Made by a program: the position numbers and the translations under genes. Shown here in pieces: positions 15,985 to 24,058 of a DNA stretch of 46,392 bases (its first letter is position 1; each line of letters starts with the position of its first letter). Source of the DNA: Flavobacterium sp. Root935 (GTDB lineage Bacteria > Bacteroidota > Bacteroidia > Flavobacteriales > Flavobacteriaceae). The notes beneath the pieces are model-generated. The model was not told the DNA's origin. It saw nothing but the letters and a program-made list of their open reading frames with translations, and made no database searches. Location: assembly GCF_001429295.1 (NCBI RefSeq), contig NZ_LMJL01000007.1:495819-542210 (forward strand). The letters run 5' to 3'.

Positions 15985-16425
15985 ATGAATAAAATCTTCA
16001 AAACCCTAGTATTCTTATTATTGCTTAATTCGCAGTCATTTTTTGCACAGCAAATTCAAAACAATAATGCTCCAGATTTAGAACTGAAAAAAGCTGAAGC
16101 TGAAACGCAAAAAATCTTAAAAGAAAATTATAAAAGATTGGATGACAAAATTGAACAGCTGAAGAAGGAGCAGAAAGAACTGGAAAGCAAAAAGAAAAAC
16201 CTTTCGAAATCTGAAAACAATTTGAAATCGACGAAGGAAAAAATCAGCAAACTTGAACTTGCTAATCAGAAAATTGAAAACAAGATAACAACGTCTTCAA
16301 TTTCTGATGAAGAAATTCAAAAGCAGAGAATCAAAACTAAAGAAAATGAGGTGAACATTCAGAAACTGAAACTGACTCAAATTACTCAGGAAAAAGAACT
16401 TGAAAAAGTGATTTCAGCAATCTAA
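15985..16425 (+). CDS. secreted coiled-coil protein of unknown function
   Basis: This 146-aa protein has a signal peptide (residues 1-21, ending SFFAQ). The rest is almost entirely a Lys/Glu-rich helix with heptad character (LDDKIEQLKKEQKELESKKK and more), interrupted once near TTSSISDEE, which would let it fold back as a hairpin. It is probably periplasmic or surface. It has its own terminator shared with the convergent gene. I recognise no specific family. Confidence 0.75.
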   Translation: MNKIFKTLVFLLLLNSQSFFAQQIQNNNAPDLELKKAEAETQKILKENYKRLDDKIEQLKKEQKELESKKKNLSKSENNLKSTKEKISKLELANQKIENKITTSSISDEEIQKQRIKTKENEVNIQKLKLTQITQEKELEKVISAI

Positions 16426-16427
16426 TT

Positions 16428-16461
16428 AAAAAGCCTAATTCGTTATGAATTAGGCTTTTTT
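16428..16461. terminator. bidirectional terminator
   Basis: AAAAAGCCTAATTC and GAATTAGGCTTTTT form a perfect stem with a 5-nt loop between two convergent genes. Confidence 0.88.
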
Positions 16462-16466
16462 AATGT

Positions 16467-17228
16467 TTATCGTGAAACAATTTTTGCATCTTGTGATAGA
16501 ATTTTTTTCTCGGCTTGATATACAATTAACGCCGCAGGCGCCGAATTTTTTTCGCCCAAAACGATAAAATGACATTCATATCTAAAATCACCTTTTTTAA
16601 ATTCGTAATAATGATTCCCTCCTGTTCCATCGGCAAAGAAAACTCCATTTTCAATTACTAAATCTGGCTTGTCTGTCATTTTTTGTTTGATTGACCAAGA
16701 AGCGTAGCGATATTTGCCATTTCCTAAATCATCGATTCTGATTCGAAATTTTGACGTTTCTAAAACCACAACAGGTTGTTTGAAATCTGAAATAGAACTG
16801 TTTACATTTTTTTTCTGAGAAGCAATCAGCGAATTTTTTAATTTTTTCTCTGCTTCTGACTGGTAATTTATGCTGATGATTTTTCCATCAGTATCAATCC
16901 ACAAATCTCCTTGATTCAGCATAATTCCTCTCCAGCCCAGTTCCGACCAATCTTTTGCAGGATCTGATTTGCTAATTTTTTCAACTAAAATCGGGTCGAA
17001 AATTTGATCGTATTTTTTAACAAAATCTGTTTTATTTTTTATCGCTGGAATTGGAGAATCTCTTTTTAATGGAAATTTTATCCGATTTGAAACAGCTGTT
17101 TTATTACCGCTTTTTACTTCTGAAATAAATTTTGAAACAAATTTTTGGTATTCAGGTTTCAAATCCTGTGCGCTCATGCTCAAAGCACAAAACATAAAAT
17201 AAATTAAAAACAATCTGACTATTTTCAT
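16467..17228 (-). CDS. secreted protein of unknown function
   Basis: This 253-aa protein has a signal peptide (residues 1-20, ending SMSAQ). The N-terminal half (YQKFVSKFISEVKSGNKTAVSNRIKFPLKR) resembles the start of small stress or NTF2-like lipoproteins that measure a load of water or protein. The second half is beta-rich, with RIRIDDLGNGKYRYASWS and GTGGNHYYEFKKGDFRYECHF. The last motif resembles plain secreted Bacteroidota proteins, without catalytic residues I can name. It is preceded by a parS-like site and ends at a bidirectional terminator. Confidence 0.7.
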   Translation of the reverse strand: MKIVRLFLIYFMFCALSMSAQDLKPEYQKFVSKFISEVKSGNKTAVSNRIKFPLKRDSPIPAIKNKTDFVKKYDQIFDPILVEKISKSDPAKDWSELGWRGIMLNQGDLWIDTDGKIISINYQSEAEKKLKNSLIASQKKNVNSSISDFKQPVVVLETSKFRIRIDDLGNGKYRYASWSIKQKMTDKPDLVIENGVFFADGTGGNHYYEFKKGDFRYECHFIVLGEKNSAPAALIVYQAEKKILSQDAKIVSR

Positions 17229-17279
17229 ATCAAAATAATTTAATGCGTTATAAATAAGTATTTTGAAAAACGAAAATGA

Positions 17280-17295
17280 TGTTTCACGTGGGACC
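17280..17295. other. parS: degenerate parS-like site
   Basis: TGTTTCACGTGGGACC keeps the CACGTG core and left half of the parS consensus; the right half is degraded. It lies between two co-oriented genes. Confidence 0.5.
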
Positions 17296-17304
17296 TCTAG
17301 AAAA

Positions 17305-19584
17305 TCAATTAATACTGGCTTTGAACATTTTTAGTTCATCCCAGGTAAATTCATCTCCATGTTTTTCTTTCAAACCGCTTAGAGATTCTTCTTGATAAAA
17401 CTCAAACGCTTCTCTCAAAGCCAAAATTTTATCATAAGGTAAAACATCCGTTATTTCAATTTTCTTCGCTTGGATAAGTCTTATCAAATGTCCTTCTATA
17501 GTTTGAACATTCAATTTACGCATTCTTGCGATATCTTCAACAGAATTTTTCTCCAGCCACAAATCATACGTTTCTTCTACTGTTGTTTTTTTAGCCGTTT
17601 TAAGCTCATTTTTATCTGCTTTAGCTGGTTTGTATCGAACAACGGGTTCTTCGGTTCTAAAAATGTCTGTATTTGTTATTTTAAGCTCATCACGAATCCT
17701 TTCGGCTTTATTGCTTTTATAATTTCTAATAAATGGAGATGAAAGCTTTTCTTTGGAGATTGCTTCGCCAGAAACCATAACTTCGATCAACAGTTTTGCT
17801 TTCAATAATCTCAAAACTGCTTTTGTCTGCAGATCTTCTAAAAAATGAAGCTCTTCATAAAACTCTTTTACTTTTTTAAATTTTTGGATTTCAGCAATTT
17901 TATAAATCAAGTCATCGACCAATTTGTCCATTGGTTTGAAAAAATAATCATAGGCCGCTTCTACCCTTTCTTTCACAAAAAATAAATCAACCGTTTCTTT
18001 GCTGAAAATTTTATTCAGCTGAATGATGAATTTCTGCGAAGGCTCTAAAAGCTGTTCGATTGTGTCTAGACGCTTATGTGCCCAAACGGTATGCTTTGAT
18101 TTTTCTGAACCTGCCGCATTTTCGTTATAACTAAAACGATGATTGCGCCACTCCTGCGCGAGTTCTGTCCAATTAAAACTGTTTATCAAATAGTTATGAA
18201 TAAAATTCTTGATTTCAAAATGCAGTGAGTTTTTCAAAACTTCTTCTGTTGCTTTGTTCAAAGCATAATCCATCACATCTTGATCGTTCGAAATGCCATT
18301 CATCTGCATCGGAGAAAGCAAAATAAGCCCGTTTAACGAACGCAAACGCGAAAGTGCAACATAGGCTTGTCCCGGCAGAAAAACTTGCGATACATCGAGC
18401 GCAGCTTTGTCGAAAGTTAAACCTTGACTTTTGTGAACCGTAATCGCCCAAGCAAGTTTGATGGGATAATGCGCAAATGTGCCTAAAACTTCTTCTTCGA
18501 TTTCTTTTGTCTGTTCGTTGACTTTGTACCGAATATTTTTCCATTCGTACTTTTCCACTTCAAGTGTCATATTCTCTTCTGGAAAATGAACAAAGATTTC
18601 CTCGTCTGAAAGTGATTTGATTACACCCATTTTTCCGTTGAAATATCTTTTTTCGAAAGACAAATCATTCTTAACGAACATGATTTGTGCTCCGACTTTC
18701 AATTTTAATTCTTCTTCGACTGGGAAAATCTTTTCTGGAAAATCGCCCACAACAAATGGCGTGTATACATACTCTTTACCATGTAAATCATTGATTGACT
18801 GTAAGTTAATAGAATCTGCCTTAGCGTTATGCGTTGTAAGCGTTATGTAGCCTTTGTTTTCCTTGAAATCAAAATCGGGCTTAACATATTGATTTAGAAC
18901 CGCAACGTCTTCTGGTGTAATCTGGTTATTTCGCAGATTATTCAAAACCGAAATAAAAATATCGTCTGTCTGGCGATAAATTTTAGACAACTCGATATAA
19001 ATCGGCGGATTGAGCTGCAGCACATGCGAATGAAAAAAGAATTTTCCTCGATAGTAATTTTTCAAAGTTCTCCACTCTTCATCGCGAATAACCGGCGGTA
19101 ACTGTAATAAATCTCCAATAAATAAAACTTGAACACCTCCAAAAGCCTGGCTGTTTCGTCGCACAGACTGCATCATAAAATCGACTGCATCCAATAAATC
19201 TGCTCGAAGCATACTAACTTCATCAATTATCAGAAGCTCCATATTTCGAATTACATTTCTTTTGACGTTATTCATCTTAAAATGACGGCGAAGTGATTCT
19301 TTATTTTCAAACTTAACCGTGTCTGTAAATTGCGCACTCCCCTCGTAAGACGGAATAAAGGCCGAAAAAGGAAGTTGAAACATCGAGTGAATTGTTACTC
19401 CACCTGCATTCAAGGCAGCGATTCCTGTTGGAGCTACAACCACTGTATTTTTGTGGGTTGTGGCAATAATTTCGCGTAAAAGCGTAGTTTTTCCTGTTCC
19501 TGCCTTACCCGTTAGGAAAATAGATTTTTGCGTCTGATTGATGAATTGTAAAGTGTAAGCTGCCGCTTCTGAAACGTTTTGCAT
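17305..19584 (-). CDS. PIF1/RecD-like SF1 helicase with C-terminal helix-turn-helix
   Basis: This 759-aa ATP-dependent helicase has Walker A GKAGTGKTT (about 26-34), then VVAPTGIAALNAGG, Walker B LLIIDEVSMLRADLLD and the Pif1-type block GVQVLFIGDLLQLPPV. Late motifs are AWAITVHKSQGLTFDKAALDVS and YVALSRLRSLNGLIL. The last 90 residues resemble a helix-turn-helix module (YDLWLEKNSVEDIARMRKLNVQTIEGHLIRLI), as in Bacteroidota relatives. The linker is Lys-rich. It probably resolves difficult DNA structures in replication or repair; the substrate is not shown. It is followed by a parS-like site 10 bp beyond the stop. Confidence 0.9.
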   Translation of the reverse strand: MQNVSEAAAYTLQFINQTQKSIFLTGKAGTGKTTLLREIIATTHKNTVVVAPTGIAALNAGGVTIHSMFQLPFSAFIPSYEGSAQFTDTVKFENKESLRRHFKMNNVKRNVIRNMELLIIDEVSMLRADLLDAVDFMMQSVRRNSQAFGGVQVLFIGDLLQLPPVIRDEEWRTLKNYYRGKFFFHSHVLQLNPPIYIELSKIYRQTDDIFISVLNNLRNNQITPEDVAVLNQYVKPDFDFKENKGYITLTTHNAKADSINLQSINDLHGKEYVYTPFVVGDFPEKIFPVEEELKLKVGAQIMFVKNDLSFEKRYFNGKMGVIKSLSDEEIFVHFPEENMTLEVEKYEWKNIRYKVNEQTKEIEEEVLGTFAHYPIKLAWAITVHKSQGLTFDKAALDVSQVFLPGQAYVALSRLRSLNGLILLSPMQMNGISNDQDVMDYALNKATEEVLKNSLHFEIKNFIHNYLINSFNWTELAQEWRNHRFSYNENAAGSEKSKHTVWAHKRLDTIEQLLEPSQKFIIQLNKIFSKETVDLFFVKERVEAAYDYFFKPMDKLVDDLIYKIAEIQKFKKVKEFYEELHFLEDLQTKAVLRLLKAKLLIEVMVSGEAISKEKLSSPFIRNYKSNKAERIRDELKITNTDIFRTEEPVVRYKPAKADKNELKTAKKTTVEETYDLWLEKNSVEDIARMRKLNVQTIEGHLIRLIQAKKIEITDVLPYDKILALREAFEFYQEESLSGLKEKHGDEFTWDELKMFKASIN

Positions 19585-19630
19585 TGGGCTTGTATTAAAA
19601 AATAAAATTACCGCATTTTTATAAAAAGAA

Positions 19631-19660
19631 AAAACCTAAATCTTAGTGGATTTAGGTTTT
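19631..19660 (-). terminator. terminator after OmpH-like gene
   Basis: AAAACCTAAATC and GATTTAGGTTTT form a stem with a 6-nt loop between the OmpH-like gene and the helicase gene. Confidence 0.8.
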
Positions 19661-19685
19661 CAGTAATTTAGTTAGTTTGGTAGTT

Positions 19686-20270
19686 TTATTTTTTTGCTTC
19701 GCCTTCTTTAGCTTCAGCTGCTGGTTTTGCATCTGTTTTTGGCTCTGCTTTATATTTATCATTTAGTGCTTTAATAATATCTTTTGTAATATCATATTTA
19801 TCTTCAGCATACAAAATACTTGCAGCATCTCCAGTTCCGTAGATGTAAGAATAACCGTTTTTCTTTCCGTAATCTTTGATGAATTTTTTAACTCCACTAA
19901 CAAGAGAATCCATTTCTACACCACTTTCTTGTTGTAATTGTTGTGCTAGTGCTTGTTGAGCATATCCTAATTGCTGCTCTCTTTTTTGCAATTCAGCACC
20001 TCTTTGCTGTGCCCATGCTTGACCATTAGCCTGCGCTTGACTTTGAAAATTAGCAGCGTCTTGTTTAAAACGTGAAATTTCAGCTTGTAATTGTCTTCCT
20101 TTTTCTTCCGCTTGAGCTTTGTATTTTGCCTCTAAATCTTTTGCCTCAGTGTACTCTTTCATCAAAACCGAAGTATCCACGTAAGCTGTTTTTACTTCCT
20201 TTACCTCTGCTGTTTTATTACAAGAAACTGCGAAAACTGAAAGTGCGATAATAACTAATGCTTTTTTCAT
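19686..20270 (-). CDS. OmpH/Skp-like lipoprotein
   Basis: This 194-aa protein has a lipoprotein signal with lipobox VFAVSC (Cys 17). Then comes a Skp-like core: TAYVDTSVLMKEYTEAKDLEAKYKAQAEE, a long Gln/Ala-rich coiled coil, and YSYIYGTGDAASILYAEDKYDITKDIIKALN, which is the typical OmpH C-terminal strand-helix. Skp-like chaperones hold unfolded outer-membrane proteins in the periplasm; being lipidated is common in Bacteroidota. The tail is Ala/Lys/Glu-rich (EPKTDAKPAAEAKEGEAKK). A -7 element lies 33 bp upstream. Confidence 0.85.
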   Translation of the reverse strand: MKKALVIIALSVFAVSCNKTAEVKEVKTAYVDTSVLMKEYTEAKDLEAKYKAQAEEKGRQLQAEISRFKQDAANFQSQAQANGQAWAQQRGAELQKREQQLGYAQQALAQQLQQESGVEMDSLVSGVKKFIKDYGKKNGYSYIYGTGDAASILYAEDKYDITKDIIKALNDKYKAEPKTDAKPAAEAKEGEAKK

Positions 20271-20302
20271 TTTTTTTAATTCTATTTTTTAAGTATTGAA
20301 GA

Positions 20303-20310
20303 CAAAAATA
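20303..20310 (-). promoter_or_regulatory. -7 element of the OmpH-like gene
   Basis: The reverse complement reads TATTTTTG (TAnnTTTG), 33 bp before the ATG. Confidence 0.5.
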
Positions 20311-20447
20311 TAAAAAAATCAATAGCATCAGCATAAAGTTTAAAAAATGCGCAAATTTTATGATATTGTTTTTATTTATTGAAAAAATATTTACAATAAA
20401 CTGACACTATTAGAATAAAATCGCATTTTTTACGATTTTTTTAACCT

Positions 20448-20486
20448 AAAAAAGCCATCTCACCCATCGAGGGCAAAATAGCTTTA
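20448..20486 (-). terminator. probable terminator of the methyltransferase gene
   Basis: On the minus strand, TAAAGC...GCCC pairs imperfectly with GGG...GGCTTTTTT, ending in a T run just after the methyltransferase stop. Confidence 0.6.
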
Positions 20487-20493
20487 TAAAATC

Positions 20494-21342
20494 TTATTTA
20501 TTTTTCAACACGTAAATGTGTGATGAAAATTCGTTTGTTTTTTTAGCTTTCCAATTTGATTTCAAACCAATGAAAAATGCCTTGATGTAATTCATTTTTC
20601 CTGTTTTGTATTTTTCTGATAAAAGACTAACGTAAAATGAATCAAACTTCATTGGAAGTATTTTTTCTAATTTCATATCTACCCTTTCAAAAAGCAGCTG
20701 AATTGATTTTTTTGAAAAATGCCAAAAGTGAATTGGCACATCATAAGCTGCCCAAAAAGTTTGATAATGATTTGCGTCAAACGATTTGTAGTTTGGAACC
20801 GCAACAATTAATGTTCCAGTTGGTTTTAATAAACGCTTCAATTCTTGAATCTGAACTTCTAAATTTGGCACGTGTTCTAAAACATGCCACATTGTAATCA
20901 CGTCTAAAGAATTATTTTCTAAACTGCTTATTTCTTCCACAAATAAAATTCCTTTTTGTTTGGCAATATTCTTTGCTCTTTCGCTTGGTTCTACTCCAAT
21001 TGTTTCCCAGCCATTATTTTTTGCTGTTAAAAGAAAATCTCCAGTTCCAGCTCCAATATCCAGAAGTTTACCTTTTTTAGGCTGTTCACTATTAATTAAA
21101 TTCAATTTGTTTTGAAGTGCAATGTTTTTTACAAAATGATAAGCTTTTTCAAATAATGAACGTTTGTTATCTGTATGAGAAATATAATCTTCGCTTTCGT
21201 AGTATTTTCCTAAATTTTGAAGTTCGGGTTGTGGAGAAGTAATTAGCATATCTAATTCTTCATCGTAATACAAATCAAAAATTTCTTTTGAAACAGAATG
21301 GTCTTTTACAGTTAGAAAGTGTTTTTTGTTTAAAACGTTCAT
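20494..21342 (-). CDS. class I SAM-dependent methyltransferase
   Basis: This 282-aa protein has a Rossmann methyltransferase core: GKLLDIGAGTGDFLLTAKNNGWETIGVEPSE (motif I), then LDVITMWHVLEHVPNLEVQIQELKRLLKPTGTLIVAVPNY (motifs II-IV) and HFWHFSKKSIQLLFERV. It follows the arrangement of Methyltransf_23-type enzymes that act on small molecules or glycans. The N-terminal 90 residues carry no zinc ribbon. It lies alone between mnmG and the OmpH gene, with a parS-like site upstream. The substrate is unknown. Confidence 0.85.
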   Translation of the reverse strand: MNVLNKKHFLTVKDHSVSKEIFDLYYDEELDMLITSPQPELQNLGKYYESEDYISHTDNKRSLFEKAYHFVKNIALQNKLNLINSEQPKKGKLLDIGAGTGDFLLTAKNNGWETIGVEPSERAKNIAKQKGILFVEEISSLENNSLDVITMWHVLEHVPNLEVQIQELKRLLKPTGTLIVAVPNYKSFDANHYQTFWAAYDVPIHFWHFSKKSIQLLFERVDMKLEKILPMKFDSFYVSLLSEKYKTGKMNYIKAFFIGLKSNWKAKKTNEFSSHIYVLKNK

Positions 21343-21669
21343 TTTTAAATTTTATAGATATTGGGTTTAATTTATAGCAAATCCTAAAAACGAATTTTAT
21401 CGCTTTTAGGATTTTTTAGTTTTTTTATTTTATTCTTTTAAATTCTTTTCGTTCTCACGAGATTTAATATTCAACATAATTGCAAATCTTATTTTGCAGA
21501 AGTTTTAGAAAATATTACACTCGAAAAGATGTCTTTTTCAGATTGTGAAACGATAAATTAGATTATTTATTTTGTAAAAGGTTTCACGTGGAACATTTCA
21601 CATTTTAGATTTATAATACAAATTAAAAAACTAAAATCTAAAATCAACAAACTGAAATATAAAACTAGA
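21343..21669. other. gene-less gap with hairpin and parS-like site
   Basis: This 327-bp gap holds a hairpin at 21379-21414 (AAATCCTAAAA with TTTTAGGATTT, T run on the plus side) and the parS-like site at 21580. I see no ORF. It lies between two minus-strand genes, so the methyltransferase promoter should be here. Confidence 0.55.
21580..21595. other. parS: parS-like site
   Basis: GGTTTCACGTGGAACA keeps the CACGTG core and both half-sites, differing from a perfect palindrome at two pairs. It is 74 bp downstream of mnmG. Confidence 0.65.
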
Positions 21670-23541
21670 CTACCTTCCCATATAAATCAAAAGTACGGAA
21701 ATATCACTTGGTGATACCCCGCTTATTCTTGAAGCTTGAGAAATTGTCACAGGACGTATCTTGCTTAATTTTTGTTTTGCCTCAATAGACATTGATTTAA
21801 TTTTATTATAGTCGAAATTCTCTGGAATCTTTACTTCTTCTAAACGATTTAGTTTATCAGCATTATTTCTTTCTTTCTCAATATAACCAGAATATTTTAC
21901 TTGAATAACTGCTTGCTCAACAATTTCTTCATCCAAATCATTTTCTTGAATATATGATGCGACTTTTTCAAATTTTACCATGTCCTCTAATTCAACTTGT
22001 GGACGAGAGAAAATTTTAAACATTTTATCTCCTTGTGTGATTGGGGCAGATTCTTTCGCCTCCAAAATTGGATTTGTTTCTGCAACACTAACACTCGTTT
22101 CTTTGAAGAACGAAACCATCTTTTCAGATTCGTTTAATTTCTGTTCCATTCTGCGTAAACGATCTTCAGAAGCTAAACCAATTTCGTACGACATTGGAGT
22201 CAATCTGAAATCGGCATTATCTTGACGCAACAATGTTCTATATTCTGCTCTCGATGTAAACATACGATATGGTTCTTCCGTTCCTTTTGTAATTAAGTCG
22301 TCAATTAGAACTCCAATATACGCTTCATCACGTTTTAAAATTAAAGGATCTTTTTCGTGCACTTTTAAATGCGCATTTATTCCAGCCATCAAACCTTGAG
22401 AAGCTGCTTCTTCATATCCAGTTGTTCCATTTATTTGTCCAGCAAAATATAATCCCTCTACCAACTTTGTTTCCAAAGTATGTTTCAATTGTGTTGGTGG
22501 AAAGAAATCATATTCGATAGCATAACCAGGTCTAAAGAATTTTACATTCTCAAAACCTGCTACAGAACGAAGCGCTTTAAACTGAATATCCTCAGGAAGC
22601 GAAGTTGAAAATCCGTTTACATAAACTTCACAAGTATTCCATCCTTCGGGCTCTACAAATAATTGATGACGTTCTTTATCTGCAAAACGATTTATCTTAT
22701 CCTCGATCGACGGACAATATCTTGGACCTAAACTTTTGATTCTTCCGTTGAACATTGGGGAACGATCAAAACCTTCTCTCAAAATATCATGAACATCCAA
22801 TGACGTATACGTCATGTAACAAGAACGCTGATGTGTTAATGGAGCTGTCACATCTGAATACGAAAATTTCGATGGCTTCGCATCTCCTTTTTCTTCATTC
22901 ATTTTAGAATAATCCAAAGAACGTCCATCTACTCGAGGCGGCGTTCCTGTTTTCATTCTTCCAGCTTCAAAACCTGCTTTAATCAAATCCTCGGTAATTC
23001 CAGTTGCAGCACTTTCCCCTGCTCTTCCTCCACCGAATTGTTTTTCTCCAATATGAATCAAACCATTCAAAAAGGTACCATTTGTCAAAACAACAGATTT
23101 GGAACGAATCTCCACACCAAGTGAAGTTCTAATTCCTTTTATCTTTCCATTCTCAATAATCAGTCCTTTTACCATTTCTTGGTAGAAATCCAAATTTGGA
23201 GTTCCCTCCAACATCATTCTCCATTCCTCAGCAAAACGCATTCTGTCACTTTGAACTCTTGGCGACCACATTGCAGGTCCTTTCGATTTATTCAACATTT
23301 TAAATTGAATTGCCGTTCTATCCGACACAATTCCCGAATATCCACCAAGCGCGTCAATTTCTCGAACGATCTGTCCTTTTGCAATTCCTCCCATCGCAGG
23401 ATTACAAGACATTTGTGCAATGTTTTGCAAACTCATTGTAACCAATAAAGTTTTCGATCCCAAATTTGCAGCCGCAGCCGCAGCTTCAGAACCAGCATGG
23501 CCTGCACCCACCACAATAACATCGTATTCTTCTAAAAACAT
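21670..23541 (-). CDS. mnmG: tRNA uridine-5-carboxymethylaminomethyl modification enzyme MnmG (GidA)
   Basis: This 623-aa FAD enzyme works with MnmE to install cmnm5 at U34 of certain tRNAs. The N-terminal FAD site reads YDVIVVGAGHAGSEAAAAAANLG, followed by SCNPAMGGIAKGQIVREIDALGG. Further family blocks are KTGTPPRVDGRSLDYSK, FFPPTQLKHTLETK, YFAGQINGTTGYEEAASQGLMAGINA and FTSRAEYRTLLRQDNADFRLT. The C-terminal helical domain ends RISGVSPSDISVLLIYMGR. In many bacteria gidA lies near oriC and parAB; here it is flanked by parS-like sites, which fits that location. An ATG start and normal length are seen. Confidence 0.97.
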   Translation of the reverse strand: MFLEEYDVIVVGAGHAGSEAAAAAANLGSKTLLVTMSLQNIAQMSCNPAMGGIAKGQIVREIDALGGYSGIVSDRTAIQFKMLNKSKGPAMWSPRVQSDRMRFAEEWRMMLEGTPNLDFYQEMVKGLIIENGKIKGIRTSLGVEIRSKSVVLTNGTFLNGLIHIGEKQFGGGRAGESAATGITEDLIKAGFEAGRMKTGTPPRVDGRSLDYSKMNEEKGDAKPSKFSYSDVTAPLTHQRSCYMTYTSLDVHDILREGFDRSPMFNGRIKSLGPRYCPSIEDKINRFADKERHQLFVEPEGWNTCEVYVNGFSTSLPEDIQFKALRSVAGFENVKFFRPGYAIEYDFFPPTQLKHTLETKLVEGLYFAGQINGTTGYEEAASQGLMAGINAHLKVHEKDPLILKRDEAYIGVLIDDLITKGTEEPYRMFTSRAEYRTLLRQDNADFRLTPMSYEIGLASEDRLRRMEQKLNESEKMVSFFKETSVSVAETNPILEAKESAPITQGDKMFKIFSRPQVELEDMVKFEKVASYIQENDLDEEIVEQAVIQVKYSGYIEKERNNADKLNRLEEVKIPENFDYNKIKSMSIEAKQKLSKIRPVTISQASRISGVSPSDISVLLIYMGR

Positions 23542-23560
23542 TTTGTTTTATTATTCTCCA

Positions 23561-23580
23561 AAAACCGCTAACGCGGTTTT
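23561..23580. terminator. hairpin just upstream of mnmG
   Basis: AAAACCGC and GCGGTTTT form a stem with a 4-nt loop, followed on both strands by short A/T tracts. It may end the ybeY transcript before mnmG; its position 20 bp before the ATG also allows an attenuator role. Confidence 0.55.
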
Positions 23581-23604
23581 TAGAATTACATTTATATTTT
23601 TTCT

Positions 23605-23620
23605 TGTTCCACGTGGAACG
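23605..23620. other. parS: parS-like site
   Basis: TGTTCCACGTGGAACG: the inner 14 bp are a perfect palindrome. Confidence 0.7.
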
Positions 23621-23666
23621 CATATTTAATTTTCAATCTATAAAATTCCAAATTCCAAAACTGAAG

Positions 23667-23819
23667 TCTTCAAACTGGAGTCTTCAAACTGGAGTCTTCA
23701 AACTGGAGTCTTCAAACCGAAATCTTCAAACCGAAATCTTCAAAATAGAATCTTCAAAATAGAATCTTCAAAATAGAACTTCAAATCCAGATTTTCAAAA
23801 TACAATCTTTAAAACGAAA
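23667..23819 (+). repeat. 14-bp tandem repeat array abutting a parS site
   Basis: Eleven 13-14-bp units fall in blocks: three TCTTCAAACTGGAG, two TCTTCAAACCGAAA, three TCTTCAAAATAGAA, then CTTCAAATCCAGA, TTTTCAAAATACAA and TCTTTAAAACGAAA. Within each of the first three blocks the units are identical. The array is followed without a gap by the perfect parS-like palindrome at 23820. Confidence 0.9.
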
Positions 23820-23835
23820 TGTTTCACGTGAAACA
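23820..23835. other. parS: perfect parS palindrome
   Basis: TGTTTCACGTGAAACA is a perfect 16-bp palindrome identical to the widely used parS consensus. It starts directly after the tandem array. Confidence 0.85.
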
Positions 23836-23881
23836 TTTCCTAAACTTCCATTCTCTACTTCTAAAAACCTATCAAGAATCA

Positions 23882-23897
23882 TGTTCCACGTGGAACG
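23882..23897. other. parS: parS-like site
   Basis: TGTTCCACGTGGAACG, 62 bp after the previous site. Confidence 0.75.
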
Positions 23898-23928
23898 ATT
23901 AAATCTTTTATTGAATTCATTACTTCAA

Positions 23929-23944
23929 CGTTCCACGTGGAACG
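23929..23944. other. parS: parS-like site, perfect palindrome
   Basis: CGTTCCACGTGGAACG, perfectly self-complementary, 47 bp after the previous site. Confidence 0.75.
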
Positions 23945-23973
23945 TTATAAAAAACTTTTATTTCCTATAAAAA

Positions 23974-23989
23974 TGTTTCACGTGGAACG
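23974..23989. other. parS: parS-like site
   Basis: TGTTTCACGTGGAACG, 45 bp after the previous site. Confidence 0.72.
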
Positions 23990-24019
23990 TTCTTAAAAAT
24001 TAAAAATTAAAAACTACAA

Positions 24020-24035
24020 CGTTTCACGTGGAACA
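24020..24035. other. parS: parS-like site
   Basis: CGTTTCACGTGGAACA, 46 bp after the previous site. Confidence 0.72.
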
Positions 24036-24058
24036 TTGAAAATAAAAAAGAGATTTAA

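Noticed and set aside
23667..23819. CRISPR array
   Set aside because: The units are 14 bp without spacers, so this is a plain tandem repeat.
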